Assembly: GCA_050246795.1 (NCBI GenBank)
Contig: JBFWVJ010000006.1
Location: 57,568 to 121,567, forward strand
From: JBFWVJ01 sp050246795
Lineage (GTDB): Bacteria > Patescibacteriota > Gracilibacteria > JAUYGZ01
Direction of reading: 5' to 3'
DNA length: 64,000 bases
This document shows, in pieces, positions 25,396 through 33,127 of this stretch. Under the pieces are notes generated by a model that was not told where the DNA came from, did not search any database, and was given only the letters and a program-made list of their open reading frames with translations. The position numbers were made by a program, and so were the translations under genes. Each line of letters opens with the position of its first letter. Positions within the stretch are counted from its first letter, which is position 1.

Positions 25396-25725
25396 CTAGC
25401 CCTTCAATGCTGACAGTCCAAGCCCTATCACCGCATCTCGATCATCATCCTCCGCCACTTTGTTCTTCATCCTCTTCCGACACCTCACGCACTGGTGTAC
25501 AATCATCAGCCCCTTCTTTCCATTCGAATCCAGTTCAGCCGGACTCATCAAGGCTTTACAGGTACTAGCTCGATCACCAGGAACTTCATCATCCACATGA
25601 CGTGAATACAAGCACCGCGTGCAGTGATTGCGGCAGCTCCCATCTTGAGGTGGGTTTTCTGCTCCACAGTGAAGACAGACGAAGCCTTCGTTGCGGTGGA
25701 AAAAATTTTTTCGTGATTGACTCAT
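25396..25725 (-). CDS. RNHCP-domain zinc-binding protein
   Basis: 109 residues from the ATG at 25725, which overlaps the sigma factor's TGA (ATGA). The RNHCP signature is evident: FHRNEGFVCLHCGAENPP, then CRNHCTRCLYSRHVD with Thr in place of the usual Pro, GDRAS(T)CKALM, and a final CVRCRKRMKNKVAEDD. Four CxxC-type pairs suggest two zinc sites. Function is not known for this family; coupling to an ECF sigma factor suggests a regulatory or stress link (inference). Confidence 0.82.
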   Translation of the reverse strand: MSQSRKNFFHRNEGFVCLHCGAENPPQDGSCRNHCTRCLYSRHVDDEVPGDRASTCKALMSPAELDSNGKKGLMIVHQCVRCRKRMKNKVAEDDDRDAVIGLGLSALKG

Positions 25726-26351
25726 GATCGAGCAAAGAGACGGCGAAGCAGTCCGGGTTTTTCCGTTTTTTCTTCCTTGGCTTTGAGCTGCTGTGATGCC
25801 CATTTTTCTTGCTCTTCCAAAATCTCCCGGAGTTTTTTGAGGGCGCGAAACTGGAGCGTCCGCACATTCGTTTCGTTTGTATTCAACGCTTTGGCGATTT
25901 CCCGGTTGCTCAAATCCTGCATGAACTTGAGCAAAATGACTTCTTGATAATTGCTGTTCAACTTTCGCAGGGCATGATGAACCCGTTCACTGTTCAGCTG
26001 TTGCTCGGTAAACATCTGAGGACTCATGCTTTCATCGGCGATCTTTTCTTCCAGCTCGTAGAACTCTTTATTCGTTCGGTAGTGGTCAATCACGGCATTG
26101 TGAGCAATTCGAAACAGCCATGAGCTGAAGGGGAAAGAGCCCTTCCGATATTTTTTGATGTGGGTCCAGGCCTTGATGAACACCGATGCTGTGACATCAT
26201 CTACGTGATCAGCAGAGATTTTGTAAAACACATACTTATGAATCTGAACATAGTAGATATCATAAATCTCTCCAAAAGCCTTGGTGTTTCCCTTTTGGGT
26301 TTCCTCTACGAGTCGATCGATATGGGACTGATTCATCTTCATAAAGCGCAT
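25722..26351 (-). CDS. ECF-type RNA polymerase sigma factor
   Basis: 209 residues. Region 2: KAFGEIYDIYYVQIHKYVFYKI and FIKAWTHIKKYR...FSSWLFRIAHNAVIDHYR, the core-binding and -10-reading helices. Region 4: ALRKLNSNYQEVILLKFMQDLSNREIAKALNTNETNVRTLQFRALKKLR, a helix-turn-helix for the -35. No region 1 or 3, hence ECF. The Lys-rich tail after residue 180 is extra. Several Mets cluster at the start. No anti-sigma with a classical zinc motif is adjacent, though the coupled RNHCP protein downstream binds zinc. Confidence 0.9.
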   Translation of the reverse strand: MRFMKMNQSHIDRLVEETQKGNTKAFGEIYDIYYVQIHKYVFYKISADHVDDVTASVFIKAWTHIKKYRKGSFPFSSWLFRIAHNAVIDHYRTNKEFYELEEKIADESMSPQMFTEQQLNSERVHHALRKLNSNYQEVILLKFMQDLSNREIAKALNTNETNVRTLQFRALKKLREILEEQEKWASQQLKAKEEKTEKPGLLRRLFARS

Positions 26352-26457
26352 TTCATCTAAGAAAGTCTAAACACAATCCAGAAACCCTGTAAAATTCTTT
26401 CGCTCCCCAAAGCCAAAAAAACAGTGTACAACCATATTGTCATTTTTCCTTTTACGC

Positions 26458-26844
26458 ATGCGGAGAATCATTCTTTATATCGTCATCGTCCTCTTGTTGT
26501 TCTCAGGCATCAAAGAGATTAAAAGTATCTGGAAAGAGAATGAGAAGGACTTAGACGACACCTATGCTCAAGTGAAGGAAGGGGTCACGGGATGGTTTGA
26601 AACCGCTACCGAAACCAGCAAACAGCTCAAGGAAGAACTCAACGAGAAGATTTCCACGGCCTCCGACCAGTACGAAAAAATCAAGGGAGATATCGAAGCA
26701 ACCACGGCCAAAATAAATGAAAAGCGAGAGCAGCTCGACAGGACTTTAAGAGAAATGGAAGAAGCCAAGAAAGCTCTGGATGAGCTTCTGGAAAAAGAAG
26801 CTGAGGCAGAATCAACAGAAGAGGCAGAAACGCCTAAGGAGTAG
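26458..26844 (+). CDS. Membrane-anchored coiled-coil protein
   Basis: About 128 residues from the ATG at 26458 (the frame opens at TTG 26437). One N-terminal transmembrane helix (about 3-18) then a long amphipathic, Glu/Lys-rich coiled coil (about 25-125) and an acidic tail. I recognise no family. Divergent from the sigma factor and convergent with prfB, whose stop overlaps its 3' end by 11 bases. Confidence 0.65.
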   Translation: MRRIILYIVIVLLLFSGIKEIKSIWKENEKDLDDTYAQVKEGVTGWFETATETSKQLKEELNEKISTASDQYEKIKGDIEATTAKINEKREQLDRTLREMEEAKKALDELLEKEAEAESTEEAETPKE

Positions 26845-27902
26845 TCCGCAAATAGCCTTCGATAAACGGCATCAGGTCACCGTCCAACACTTTGTCCGTC
26901 TGGCTGGTTTCTACTTCGGTGCGATGGTCCTTTACCATTTGGTAGGGATGGAGCACATAAGACCGGATCTGATTGCCCCAGGCAGCTTCTTGCTTTGGGC
27001 CTTTTAAGTCCTTGACTTGTTCCACCTGCTGCTGCTCCTTCAGCTTGATGAGCCTGGAGGAGAGGATCTGCATCGCGGTGCTCTTATTCTGGAGCTGGCT
27101 GCGTTGGTTTTGGCACTGGACGACAAGCCCAGTCGGCAGATGAGTAATACGAACTGCACTGTCGGTCGTGTTGACTCCTTGTCCCCCTTTTCCACCAGCT
27201 CGAAACACGTCGATCCGCAGGTCCTCGGGAGGGATTTCCACCGACAAGTCTTCTTCGATCAAAGGAACCACATCGATCTTGGCAAAAGAGGTTTCCCGGG
27301 TATTCCCGGCATTGAAAGGGGAGAGGCGTACCAATCGATGCACGCCGTGTTCAGACTTGAGGAGCCCATAGGCCATGTAGCCATGGATTTCCAAGGTGAC
27401 CGCCTTGATCCCTACATCTTCCGAGTCGCTTCGGTCCAACACCTCCACCGACCACTCCTGAGACTCACAAAACCGGGTGACCATTCTGAGCAGCATCTCA
27501 GCGAAGTCTTGAGCATCCTTGCCACCCGCCCCCGCATAAATGCTCAAGATGGCATCCGAACTGTCATATTTCCCCGAGAGGAACAACGAAATTTTCAGCT
27601 TCTGGTTTCGCTGCAAAAAGTCCTCCACCAATGGTTGGAGTTCCACCGGGTCAGTGTCCTCGGCCAGAGCAAGGTAATCCTCAAAATCCTTGATGAGCTG
27701 ATTCAGATCGTTCAATAATCGTTCTTTTCCTTTCAGGGTTTTCATGACCTTTTCCGCTTGCTTGGGGTCATTCCAAAGATCAGCAGCTTGGGACTGTTGT
27801 TGGAGGCTTGCGACTTCATGGGTGAGTCCAGTCCGGTCAAAGATAGTCCCGCACTGCCTGGATGTCTTCGGAAACCGAATCGAGTTGAGCTCTGATATCC
27901 AT
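26834..27902 (-). CDS. prfB: Peptide chain release factor 2 with programmed +1 frameshift
   Basis: Translation starts at ATG 27902 (MDIRAQLDSVSEDIQAVRDYL) and meets TGA at 27839-27837 in the classic context CTT-TGA-C; slipping +1 on CUUU continues as DRTGLTHEV through the main frame to 26834. The body has the GGQ loop (GGKGGQGVNTTDSAVR) and the stop-codon-recognition region. RF2 releases chains at UGA/UAA; scarce RF2 favours the frameshift, giving autoregulation. The upstream stimulatory Shine-Dalgarno-like tract (GCGGGA) is weaker than in E. coli. It starts 14 bases after the PP2C-like gene. Confidence 0.94.
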
Positions 27903-27915
27903 TCAGATAGAGGGA

Positions 27916-29901
27916 TTATAAGTCGGCAATATAAGCCTTATTAGCCGTCAAAACGACGATCTTTTGCTCGTCTTTGTCGACATAAAAGTCACGAATTTCG
28001 TTGGGTTTCAGGCTGTCAAAAACAATCTGCTTCTGGTATCGAGAGATCCCGCCAGAGCCCTTGGAATACACCACCACCCTTCGATTCGCACTGTCGAGGA
28101 CGTAGAGATTGTTTGCTTCGGGGAGGGTGAAAATACGGCTTGGGTTCTTCAAAGGTACGGAAGGCTGATCCTTGATTTCGAACGGCTCCACCGCGCCTTT
28201 CAAATACTTCACAATGGTTCCATCACGGAGGAGGACGTAAATATTTCCATCAATCGTGAGCGAAACGGCGTTGCTGAGGTCACCCTGAGAGGAGTAAGCC
28301 GAAGCCGTGCTATAGCCCGTACGGAGTCGGCGGTATTTCCAAATGGTATTAGCAGAAGAATCCAGCAGATAGATGAACTCGCCATTGTAAGTTTTGATAT
28401 CCACTCCTTTCTTCCAGGTTTCATCCTGGGTTTTAGCCCTTTCAAAGCTTCCGTTACGAGTAGAATACTCGATGATCTGACCGCTCTGAGTAATAAAAGA
28501 CAGAACATTGAAGTCTTCGAGTTCCGCACCCGAGAGGACAATTTCTTCAGGGTCAATGGTGAGTCCTTCTTGGACCTTGTCGAGGAGAGATTCAAACAAT
28601 CGTCTCGGTTCGTACACATAGTTCTTCTGATCTTGGGTGTGGACCATTCCTAGGGCATCTACCGTCCCTTTGTCCGAAAGATCGATGAAGACATTTGGGT
28701 TCTCTACTCGGACAATGGCGTCGAAATTATCCCGATAAAGGGAAATTTCTTTTTTCATCTTTTCGACATCTGTCTGGTAGTAGCCGGCGGCCTCAATTTC
28801 TTGAAGCGACACAGCCGCTTTATTCAAAAAGTCATTTGCATCCGTCTTTTCGCCAATTAAAAAGCGGTTTTCTGCAACTTCAATATTGGTTTTCACTTGG
28901 TAGAGCAGCTGCTCATACTTTGCAGCCTCAGCCGCCTTCTCACGGTATCCCGACTGAAACACCAACAACGCTCCCAGAGCAACGACCAATACAATGACTC
29001 CCAAGAGGACGTAGCGTCGGTTCACCTGCTTGATACGCTCCGGCTTTTTGATAATTTTCGAAAACCTGCTGCCAACCCCCGCCATAACCCCTCTTGCCGC
29101 CTTCTTCGCCGCGTCAACTTTGCTGCCATCGATTCTTTTTTTCAAAGAATCCAGCATGCGGTTCGACCTCTTGGTGGGTTTTTCAGGGGGCATTTCTGTT
29201 AACGGCACTCCTTCCTCCGGGATGCTCTCAGCAGCCAGGGGTTCTGCTTCAGGAGCGTCAGCGGTTTCTTCGGACAAAACTCCTTCGGAAATGACAAAGG
29301 AACTTACGAGACCCGTGAGTTCTTTTTGCTTGGAGAGCAATTTCAATTGATTCACCAGCTTGGCACCTTGATTGGCAAAAACTTCAGACAAGGTAAGGTC
29401 GTCAAAGGGGAGATGGCGACTGGAAAACACGATGGTGTCATCGAGTGAAAGCGCGCCTGAAGAAATCGAATGGAATCCAGATTCAACCTCTCCGTCGAGT
29501 GCTTCACTGATCCGGGAAAACTGGTCTCCTCTTTTCAAATACACTGAGGCATGCCCGGCGTGAGCGAAGTGGAGAGTCCCGTCCTGCAAAAGCCCTGCGA
29601 TAGCATAGAGCCTTCCAATCGTGCCGGCCTGACGTTTCTGGTTTTCCTGGTCGAGGACGGTATTGACTCCCTTCAGGGATTCTTCAAAGCAGTAATAAGG
29701 ATCATCAGACTCGCAGTTGAAAAATGAATCGTGCAGCGTTCGCCAAATCTTTTCGGCTAAAGCATCTTCTGCGCCCGGGTTATCCGGCAGGTCCAAAATC
29801 AAAAAAAGCTGACCTTTGTCTCTTCGTGGTCCATCTGAAAATGACTTGAGAAACGTCTCATTTTCCCGAAACGACACACTCTGCACCTTCATTTCTTCCA
29901 T
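27916..29901 (-). CDS. PP2C-like phosphatase domain, transmembrane helix and beta-propeller fusion
   Basis: 661 residues. The N-terminus (about 20-215) looks like a PP2C/SpoIIE-type fold (ILDLPDNPGAEDALAEKIW, LYAIAGLLQDGTLHFAHAGHASVYL, DDTIVFSSRHL), although metal-binding Asp residues are not fully evident. An acidic, proline-rich linker, a transmembrane helix (about 297-317) and a coiled stretch follow, then repeated strands such as NAVSLTIDGNIYVLLRDGTIVKY and NLYVLDSANRRVVVYS, typical of a beta-propeller. A signalling role across the membrane is inference. Located directly upstream of prfB. Confidence 0.65.
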   Translation of the reverse strand: MEEMKVQSVSFRENETFLKSFSDGPRRDKGQLFLILDLPDNPGAEDALAEKIWRTLHDSFFNCESDDPYYCFEESLKGVNTVLDQENQKRQAGTIGRLYAIAGLLQDGTLHFAHAGHASVYLKRGDQFSRISEALDGEVESGFHSISSGALSLDDTIVFSSRHLPFDDLTLSEVFANQGAKLVNQLKLLSKQKELTGLVSSFVISEGVLSEETADAPEAEPLAAESIPEEGVPLTEMPPEKPTKRSNRMLDSLKKRIDGSKVDAAKKAARGVMAGVGSRFSKIIKKPERIKQVNRRYVLLGVIVLVVALGALLVFQSGYREKAAEAAKYEQLLYQVKTNIEVAENRFLIGEKTDANDFLNKAAVSLQEIEAAGYYQTDVEKMKKEISLYRDNFDAIVRVENPNVFIDLSDKGTVDALGMVHTQDQKNYVYEPRRLFESLLDKVQEGLTIDPEEIVLSGAELEDFNVLSFITQSGQIIEYSTRNGSFERAKTQDETWKKGVDIKTYNGEFIYLLDSSANTIWKYRRLRTGYSTASAYSSQGDLSNAVSLTIDGNIYVLLRDGTIVKYLKGAVEPFEIKDQPSVPLKNPSRIFTLPEANNLYVLDSANRRVVVYSKGSGGISRYQKQIVFDSLKPNEIRDFYVDKDEQKIVVLTANKAYIADL

Positions 29902-30045
29902 AGGGAAACCAATAAGGGGATCGGTTTAGTATTAACTGTTCTACCTGGTGAAATCAAGGTCAATCAAGATGCTCAAATGAAAGTGGATGGCGCCTTCTGC
30001 TGGGAGGAGAGTGCGAAGAGGGTGGGGGTTGAAGAAGGGAAAAGC

Positions 30046-30073
30046 TTGACAGATAGCATATGTTTTCTAAAAT
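30046..30073 (+). promoter_or_regulatory. rpsU promoter
   Basis: TTGACA (30046-30051), 16-base spacer, TAAAAT (30068-30073), with a good AGGAG at 30101-30105 before the rpsU ATG. The same TTGACA-16-TAAAAT layout recurs before the gene at 46900. Confidence 0.8.
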
Positions 30074-30110
30074 ACCTCAGTAACTTTCATATTTAATAAT
30101 AGGAGTCTTC

Positions 30111-30320
30111 ATGGCAGTCGCCACTATCCGTAGAGAAAACGAATCCAACGAAAAACTGATCAGCCGTTGGAAGAAAAAGACCCAGCAGGCTAAGCTGGTC
30201 GAAAATGTCCGAGGAAAATTGACCTTCAAGAAGAAGGTAAATAAGACCAAGGAGAAGGAAGTCGCGAAAGTTCGCGAGAACTACCGATCAGAACGAAAGA
30301 GAAACCAGTTCTACTCGTAA
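30111..30320 (+). CDS. rpsU: 30S ribosomal protein bS21
   Basis: 69 residues, strongly basic. Fits bS21: RRENESNEKLISRWKKKTQQAKLVENVRGK, followed by a Lys/Arg-rich tail (KEKEVAKVRENYRSERKRNQ). S21 sits near the anti-Shine-Dalgarno end of 16S rRNA and helps initiation. Good promoter, Shine-Dalgarno AGGAG five bases before ATG. Monocistronic, with a strong palindromic terminator downstream that also encodes the end of the convergent methyltransferase gene. Confidence 0.88.
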   Translation: MAVATIRRENESNEKLISRWKKKTQQAKLVENVRGKLTFKKKVNKTKEKEVAKVRENYRSERKRNQFYS

Positions 30321-30344
30321 TAATGAACGACAACACATGCGCCC

Positions 30345-30845
30345 TTATGGAAGGCGAGGATGATCATCCTCGCCTTCTTTTGTATATTTGCGTGCCAACT
30401 CATACACCGCCACACTATACGCACAGGAAACATTCAGGCTTTCTTTCACACCAAGCATCGGGATTCGAATGAGAACATCAGCCTCTTCGCGCAGCTTGGC
30501 GCTGAGGCCTTCCACTTCATTTCCCACCATCAAGCAGATCGGCCATTTTGGTTGAAACTCATAGATATCTTCCGACTGCTCGCCGGTCTCCAGTGCGACG
30601 ATCTGCACGCCCTTTTTCTTCAGCTGACGAACGATGTTCAACGGGTACTTATAGTGCTTCCACGGGACCTCTAATTCTGCCCCCAGGGCCGTCTTGCTGA
30701 TCTGTTCGCGAGGTGGAGTACCCGTATACCCTGTCAAAAACAGCTGTTCAACCCCTGCTCCATCACTCGAACGAAAAATAGATCCTACATTGTGAAGAGA
30801 ACGGATGTTTTCGAGAAGGGCTGAAATGGGGAGCTTATGAGCCAT
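30345..30845 (-). CDS. SpoU/TrmH-family RNA 2'-O-methyltransferase
   Basis: 166 residues from the ATG at 30845. SPOUT motifs: LLENIRSLHNVGSIFRSSDG (motif 1, with the catalytic Arg), ICLMVGNEVEGLS (motif 2) and IPMLGVKESLNVSCAYSVAVYE (motif 3). It methylates a ribose in tRNA or rRNA; the target cannot be named. A good promoter is present: TTGTCA (30893-30888), 17-base spacer, TACACT (30870-30865) on the minus strand. The -35 overlaps that of a plus-strand promoter for the small gene at 30938. Confidence 0.88.
   Translation of the reverse strand: MAHKLPISALLENIRSLHNVGSIFRSSDGAGVEQLFLTGYTGTPPREQISKTALGAELEVPWKHYKYPLNIVRQLKKKGVQIVALETGEQSEDIYEFQPKWPICLMVGNEVEGLSAKLREEADVLIRIPMLGVKESLNVSCAYSVAVYELARKYTKEGEDDHPRLP
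30350..30381. terminator. Perfect palindromic terminator after rpsU
   Basis: GAAGGCGAGGATGA paired with TCATCCTCGCCTTC (14 bp, no loop bases) followed by TTTTG on the plus strand. It overlaps the last codons of the convergent SpoU gene, so one sequence serves as rpsU terminator and as coding DNA. Related GGCGAGG hairpins occur at 9133 and 59526. Confidence 0.8.
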
Positions 30846-30864
30846 TTTTGAAGGTTGTGCAAAG

Positions 30865-30915
30865 AGTGTAAAGGGCTCTGAATAAATTGACAAAAAAAAG
30901 ACAGGCAGCACAATG
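30865..30915. promoter_or_regulatory. Overlapping divergent promoters
   Basis: The near-palindrome TTGACAA/TTGTCAA at 30887-30893 gives a -35 on both strands: minus TTGTCA-17-TACACT for the SpoU gene and plus TTGACA-17-ACAATG (weak -10) for the 37-residue gene. RNA polymerase could use only one direction at a time. Confidence 0.6.
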
Positions 30916-30937
30916 TCTTCGGCAATCGGGAGGATTT

Positions 30938-31051
30938 ATGAAAACCATACTCAGTTTCCTTTTGGCTGGAATGATCTTGCTCATAGGATTTTTAATCCTT
31001 GCTGGACTGCTGGAAAGCATGTTCAAAGACCCGGGGGATCGCTGGTCATGA
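30938..31051 (+). CDS. 37-residue single-helix membrane protein
   Basis: ATG at 30938 with a GGGAGGA Shine-Dalgarno (30928-30934). The product is a small membrane protein: MKTILSFLLAGM then a continuous hydrophobic stretch to about residue 25, then a charged end (ESMFKDPGDRW). A GC-rich terminator follows at 31063. Ribosome site, start, TGA stop and terminator together suggest a real gene. Function unknown. Confidence 0.65.
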   Translation: MKTILSFLLAGMILLIGFLILAGLLESMFKDPGDRWS

Positions 31052-31062
31052 AGGTTGTCAAT

Positions 31063-31098
31063 GCCCGGCTTCTCGTCGAGAAGCCCGGGCGACCTTTT
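31063..31098 (+). terminator. Terminator after the 37-residue gene
   Basis: GCCCGG-CTTCTC-GTC-GAGAAG-C-CCGGGC, a 12-bp stem with one bulged base, followed by GACCTTTTAG on the plus strand. It also overlaps the end of the convergent glycosyltransferase gene region. Confidence 0.7.
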
Positions 31099-32200
31099 AG
31101 TGTCCCGAAGTATAAAATGATTCCACGATCTTCCGAAACTGGGTCCGAAACTGTTTTCGGCTAAAGAGCTGGGCTCGATCATGGATCACATCGGCGTCAA
31201 AGCTTGGTTCCAACTGATAAAATCTCGCCAAAGCCGCTTCCATCGAAGCCACGGTCTGTTCCTGAAAAAAGACCCCCGTAATACCATCGATCACCGATTC
31301 CGTGACCCCGCCTTTTCCGTAAGCAATCACCGGCTTGCCGCAGGCCATAGCCTCCACAGGCGTGATGCCGAAGTCTTCCTCATTCACGAACACCAACGCC
31401 TTTGCACCTTGCAGGTATCGCTTCACCTCTTGATCAGACTTGCGGCCTAAAAATTCAATCGTCGGTCCGGCCAAGGCCTCCAAAGCTTTCCGATGGGTGC
31501 CATCGCCGATGATGACCAATCGCTTGCCGACTTTGTTGAAGGTGCTGATCGCTAAATCAATCTTCTTAAAGGGTGTCAAAGCGGAAATGATGATGAAGTA
31601 GTCATCCGCTTTTTCGTAGGGATAGAAGCGATCGACATCGACGGGCGGGTAGAGGACTTCTGCATCCACTTGATAGTACTTCTTCAGGCGCTTGGCCACA
31701 TGCTTCGAATTGGCCAAGTACTTATCAGGTCGATCCGCAGCAGCCCGGTCCCATTGCCGCACCTCATGCAGGACCCGCCGGGCCATGAATTCCTTCAGAA
31801 ACGATAAATGCCGCTCTTCCAAATACTCATGAGTATAATCCCAGGCATAGCGCATCGGGGAGTGGCAGTAGGACAGGTGCTTGGTCTTCGGGGAAGTAAT
31901 GGCTCCATGAGAAAAGGCACCGCTGGAAGAAATCACCAAGTCGTACTGAGAGAGATTAAAGTCCTCAATCGCCTCGGGCATTTTCCCCAGAAGGTAATGG
32001 GGACGTTTTTGCAAAAACGAAGGATATCGGTGCAATTTCGAAGGCACCACTCGTTCTCGAGGGAACTCGTTCCCGCACTTCTCTTCATCATAGAGCAGGG
32101 TATAGATCGGGGCGTCCGGAAAAAGGTCCGCCATTTCTTTGACGACCCGTTCAGCTCCTCCGAGCTTGAAGAGAAAATCATGGACGATGGCGACTTTCAT
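31097..32200 (-). CDS. Family 4 glycosyltransferase
   Basis: 367 residues from ATG 32200 (MKVAIVHDFLFKLGGAERVV, the usual GT4 N-terminal glycine loop). The C-terminal nucleotide-sugar site is clear: ISALTPFKKIDLAIS, LVIIGDGTHRK, IEFLGRKSDQEVKRYLQGAKALVFVNEEDFGITPVEAMACGKPVIAYGKGGVTESV. Such enzymes transfer sugars to lipids or polysaccharides at the cytoplasmic face. No sugar pathway is nearby. Its upstream region is one arm of a short-word array. Confidence 0.9.
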   Translation of the reverse strand: MKVAIVHDFLFKLGGAERVVKEMADLFPDAPIYTLLYDEEKCGNEFPRERVVPSKLHRYPSFLQKRPHYLLGKMPEAIEDFNLSQYDLVISSSGAFSHGAITSPKTKHLSYCHSPMRYAWDYTHEYLEERHLSFLKEFMARRVLHEVRQWDRAAADRPDKYLANSKHVAKRLKKYYQVDAEVLYPPVDVDRFYPYEKADDYFIIISALTPFKKIDLAISTFNKVGKRLVIIGDGTHRKALEALAGPTIEFLGRKSDQEVKRYLQGAKALVFVNEEDFGITPVEAMACGKPVIAYGKGGVTESVIDGITGVFFQEQTVASMEAALARFYQLEPSFDADVIHDRAQLFSRKQFRTQFRKIVESFYTSGH

Positions 32201-32211
32201 GGAAAGAAAAA

Positions 32212-32358
32212 ACGAGAGGAGTATCAGGAACAAGAGGAGTATGAAGAAAAATTCAAAAGACCGCCAATATATTTAGTGGCTCGCCCCGGGCAATGTTTAT
32301 TCCTAATACTCCTAATACTCCTAATACTCCTAATACTCCTTTAATTCCTGATACTCCT
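32212..32358. repeat. ATACTCCT word array between the glycosyltransferase gene and rsmI
   Basis: Right arm, plus strand: at least four tandem 9-base units CTCCTAATA in 32302-32340 and then a degenerate copy (TTCCTGATACTCCTG). Left arm, minus strand (32245-32212): ATACTCCTCTTG, TTCCTGATACTCCTCTCG. The arms face away from a 55-base centre. The right arm covers the rsmI stop codon and its last six codons, the left arm the glycosyltransferase upstream region. Confidence 0.7.
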
Positions 32359-33015
32359 GTGCAACAAAACCACGATCTCGCCTTTGATACTGCTTTTCTC
32401 TTTCAATTGTGCCAAAACACTTTCTAAATCTCCTCGAATAAATTCCTCATACATTTTCGTCAGCTCTCTTCCCACTACTACCTGCGTCGTTGCTGGCAAA
32501 TATTCCTTGAGCTGTTCCAAGGTGCGAATCAGCCTCATGGGGGATTCATAAAAAACCATTGTCCGTTCTTCTTCCGCCAGCTTCTTGAACAGCGTTTGAC
32601 GACCTTTTTTCAGTGGAAAAAATCCCAGGTACACAAACTTATCCATGGGAAGTCCGGATCCCACCAGCGCGCTTAACACCGCACTCGCGCCAGGAATTGG
32701 CACGATCTGAATACCGGCATCCAAAGAATCCCGGATCAACACCCACCCTGGATCGCTGATCCCAGGAGTCCCCGCGTCAGAAATGAGAGCTGCCGATTCG
32801 CCACTCGTCAACCTTCGCACAATCGCCGCCCGTTTCTCATCGGTCGAATGGGCGTGAAAGGAGGTGAGAGGCGTGCTGATCTGATAATGATCCAACAGTT
32901 TTTTGCTCGTCCTCGTGTCTTCGGCACAGATAAAATCCACTTCCTTCAGCGTCCGAACCGCGCGAAAGGTGATATCTTCGAGATTGCCGATGGGGGTGGA
33001 GACGATGTAGAGTAT
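32341..33015 (-). CDS. rsmI: 16S rRNA (cytidine-1402 2'-O) methyltransferase, no canonical start codon
   Basis: The tetrapyrrole-methylase-type protein reads, from 33009, LYIVSTPIGNLEDITF followed by RAVRTLKEVDFICAEDTR, the expected RsmI N-terminus, then LISDAGTPGISDPG, VPIPGASA, KFVYLGFFP and ETMVFYESP-like VFYESPMRL. It methylates C1402 in the decoding centre. In this frame there is no ATG, GTG or TTG between an in-frame stop near 33105 and the GTG at 32940, which lies beyond the conserved TPIGN motif. Candidate starts are ATA at 33015 or a CTG further up. About 224 residues; the C-terminal helical domain is short. Confidence 0.85.
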   Translation of the reverse strand: MLYIVSTPIGNLEDITFRAVRTLKEVDFICAEDTRTSKKLLDHYQISTPLTSFHAHSTDEKRAAIVRRLTSGESAALISDAGTPGISDPGWVLIRDSLDAGIQIVPIPGASAVLSALVGSGLPMDKFVYLGFFPLKKGRQTLFKKLAEEERTMVFYESPMRLIRTLEQLKEYLPATTQVVVGRELTKMYEEFIRGDLESVLAQLKEKSSIKGEIVVLLHRSIRN

Positions 33016-33127
33016 GGGGAGGAGTATGAGGAGGATGACGAACGATACGAGTATCAGGATGGATCGGATCTTCTCCTTACACTCCTGATACTCTTTTATT
33101 TCTTAATACTCTTCGAGTTCTTATCAC
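33010..33127. repeat. ATACTC word array across the rsmI start and tsaB end
   Basis: Left arm (minus strand, 33060-33010): CTGATACTCGTATCG, CTCATACTCC, CCCATACTC. Right arm (plus strand, 33074-33127): ACACTCC, TGATACTC, TTAATACTC, TTATCACTCC. The arms face away from a centre near 33058-33070. The left arm forms the rsmI initiation region; the right arm contains the tsaB stop and its last codons. The same word is used at 32212-32358. Confidence 0.65.

Noticed and set aside
32281..32345. CRISPR array from the regular CTCCTAATA repeats
   Set aside because: Units are 9 bases and tandem without spacers; no cas genes.
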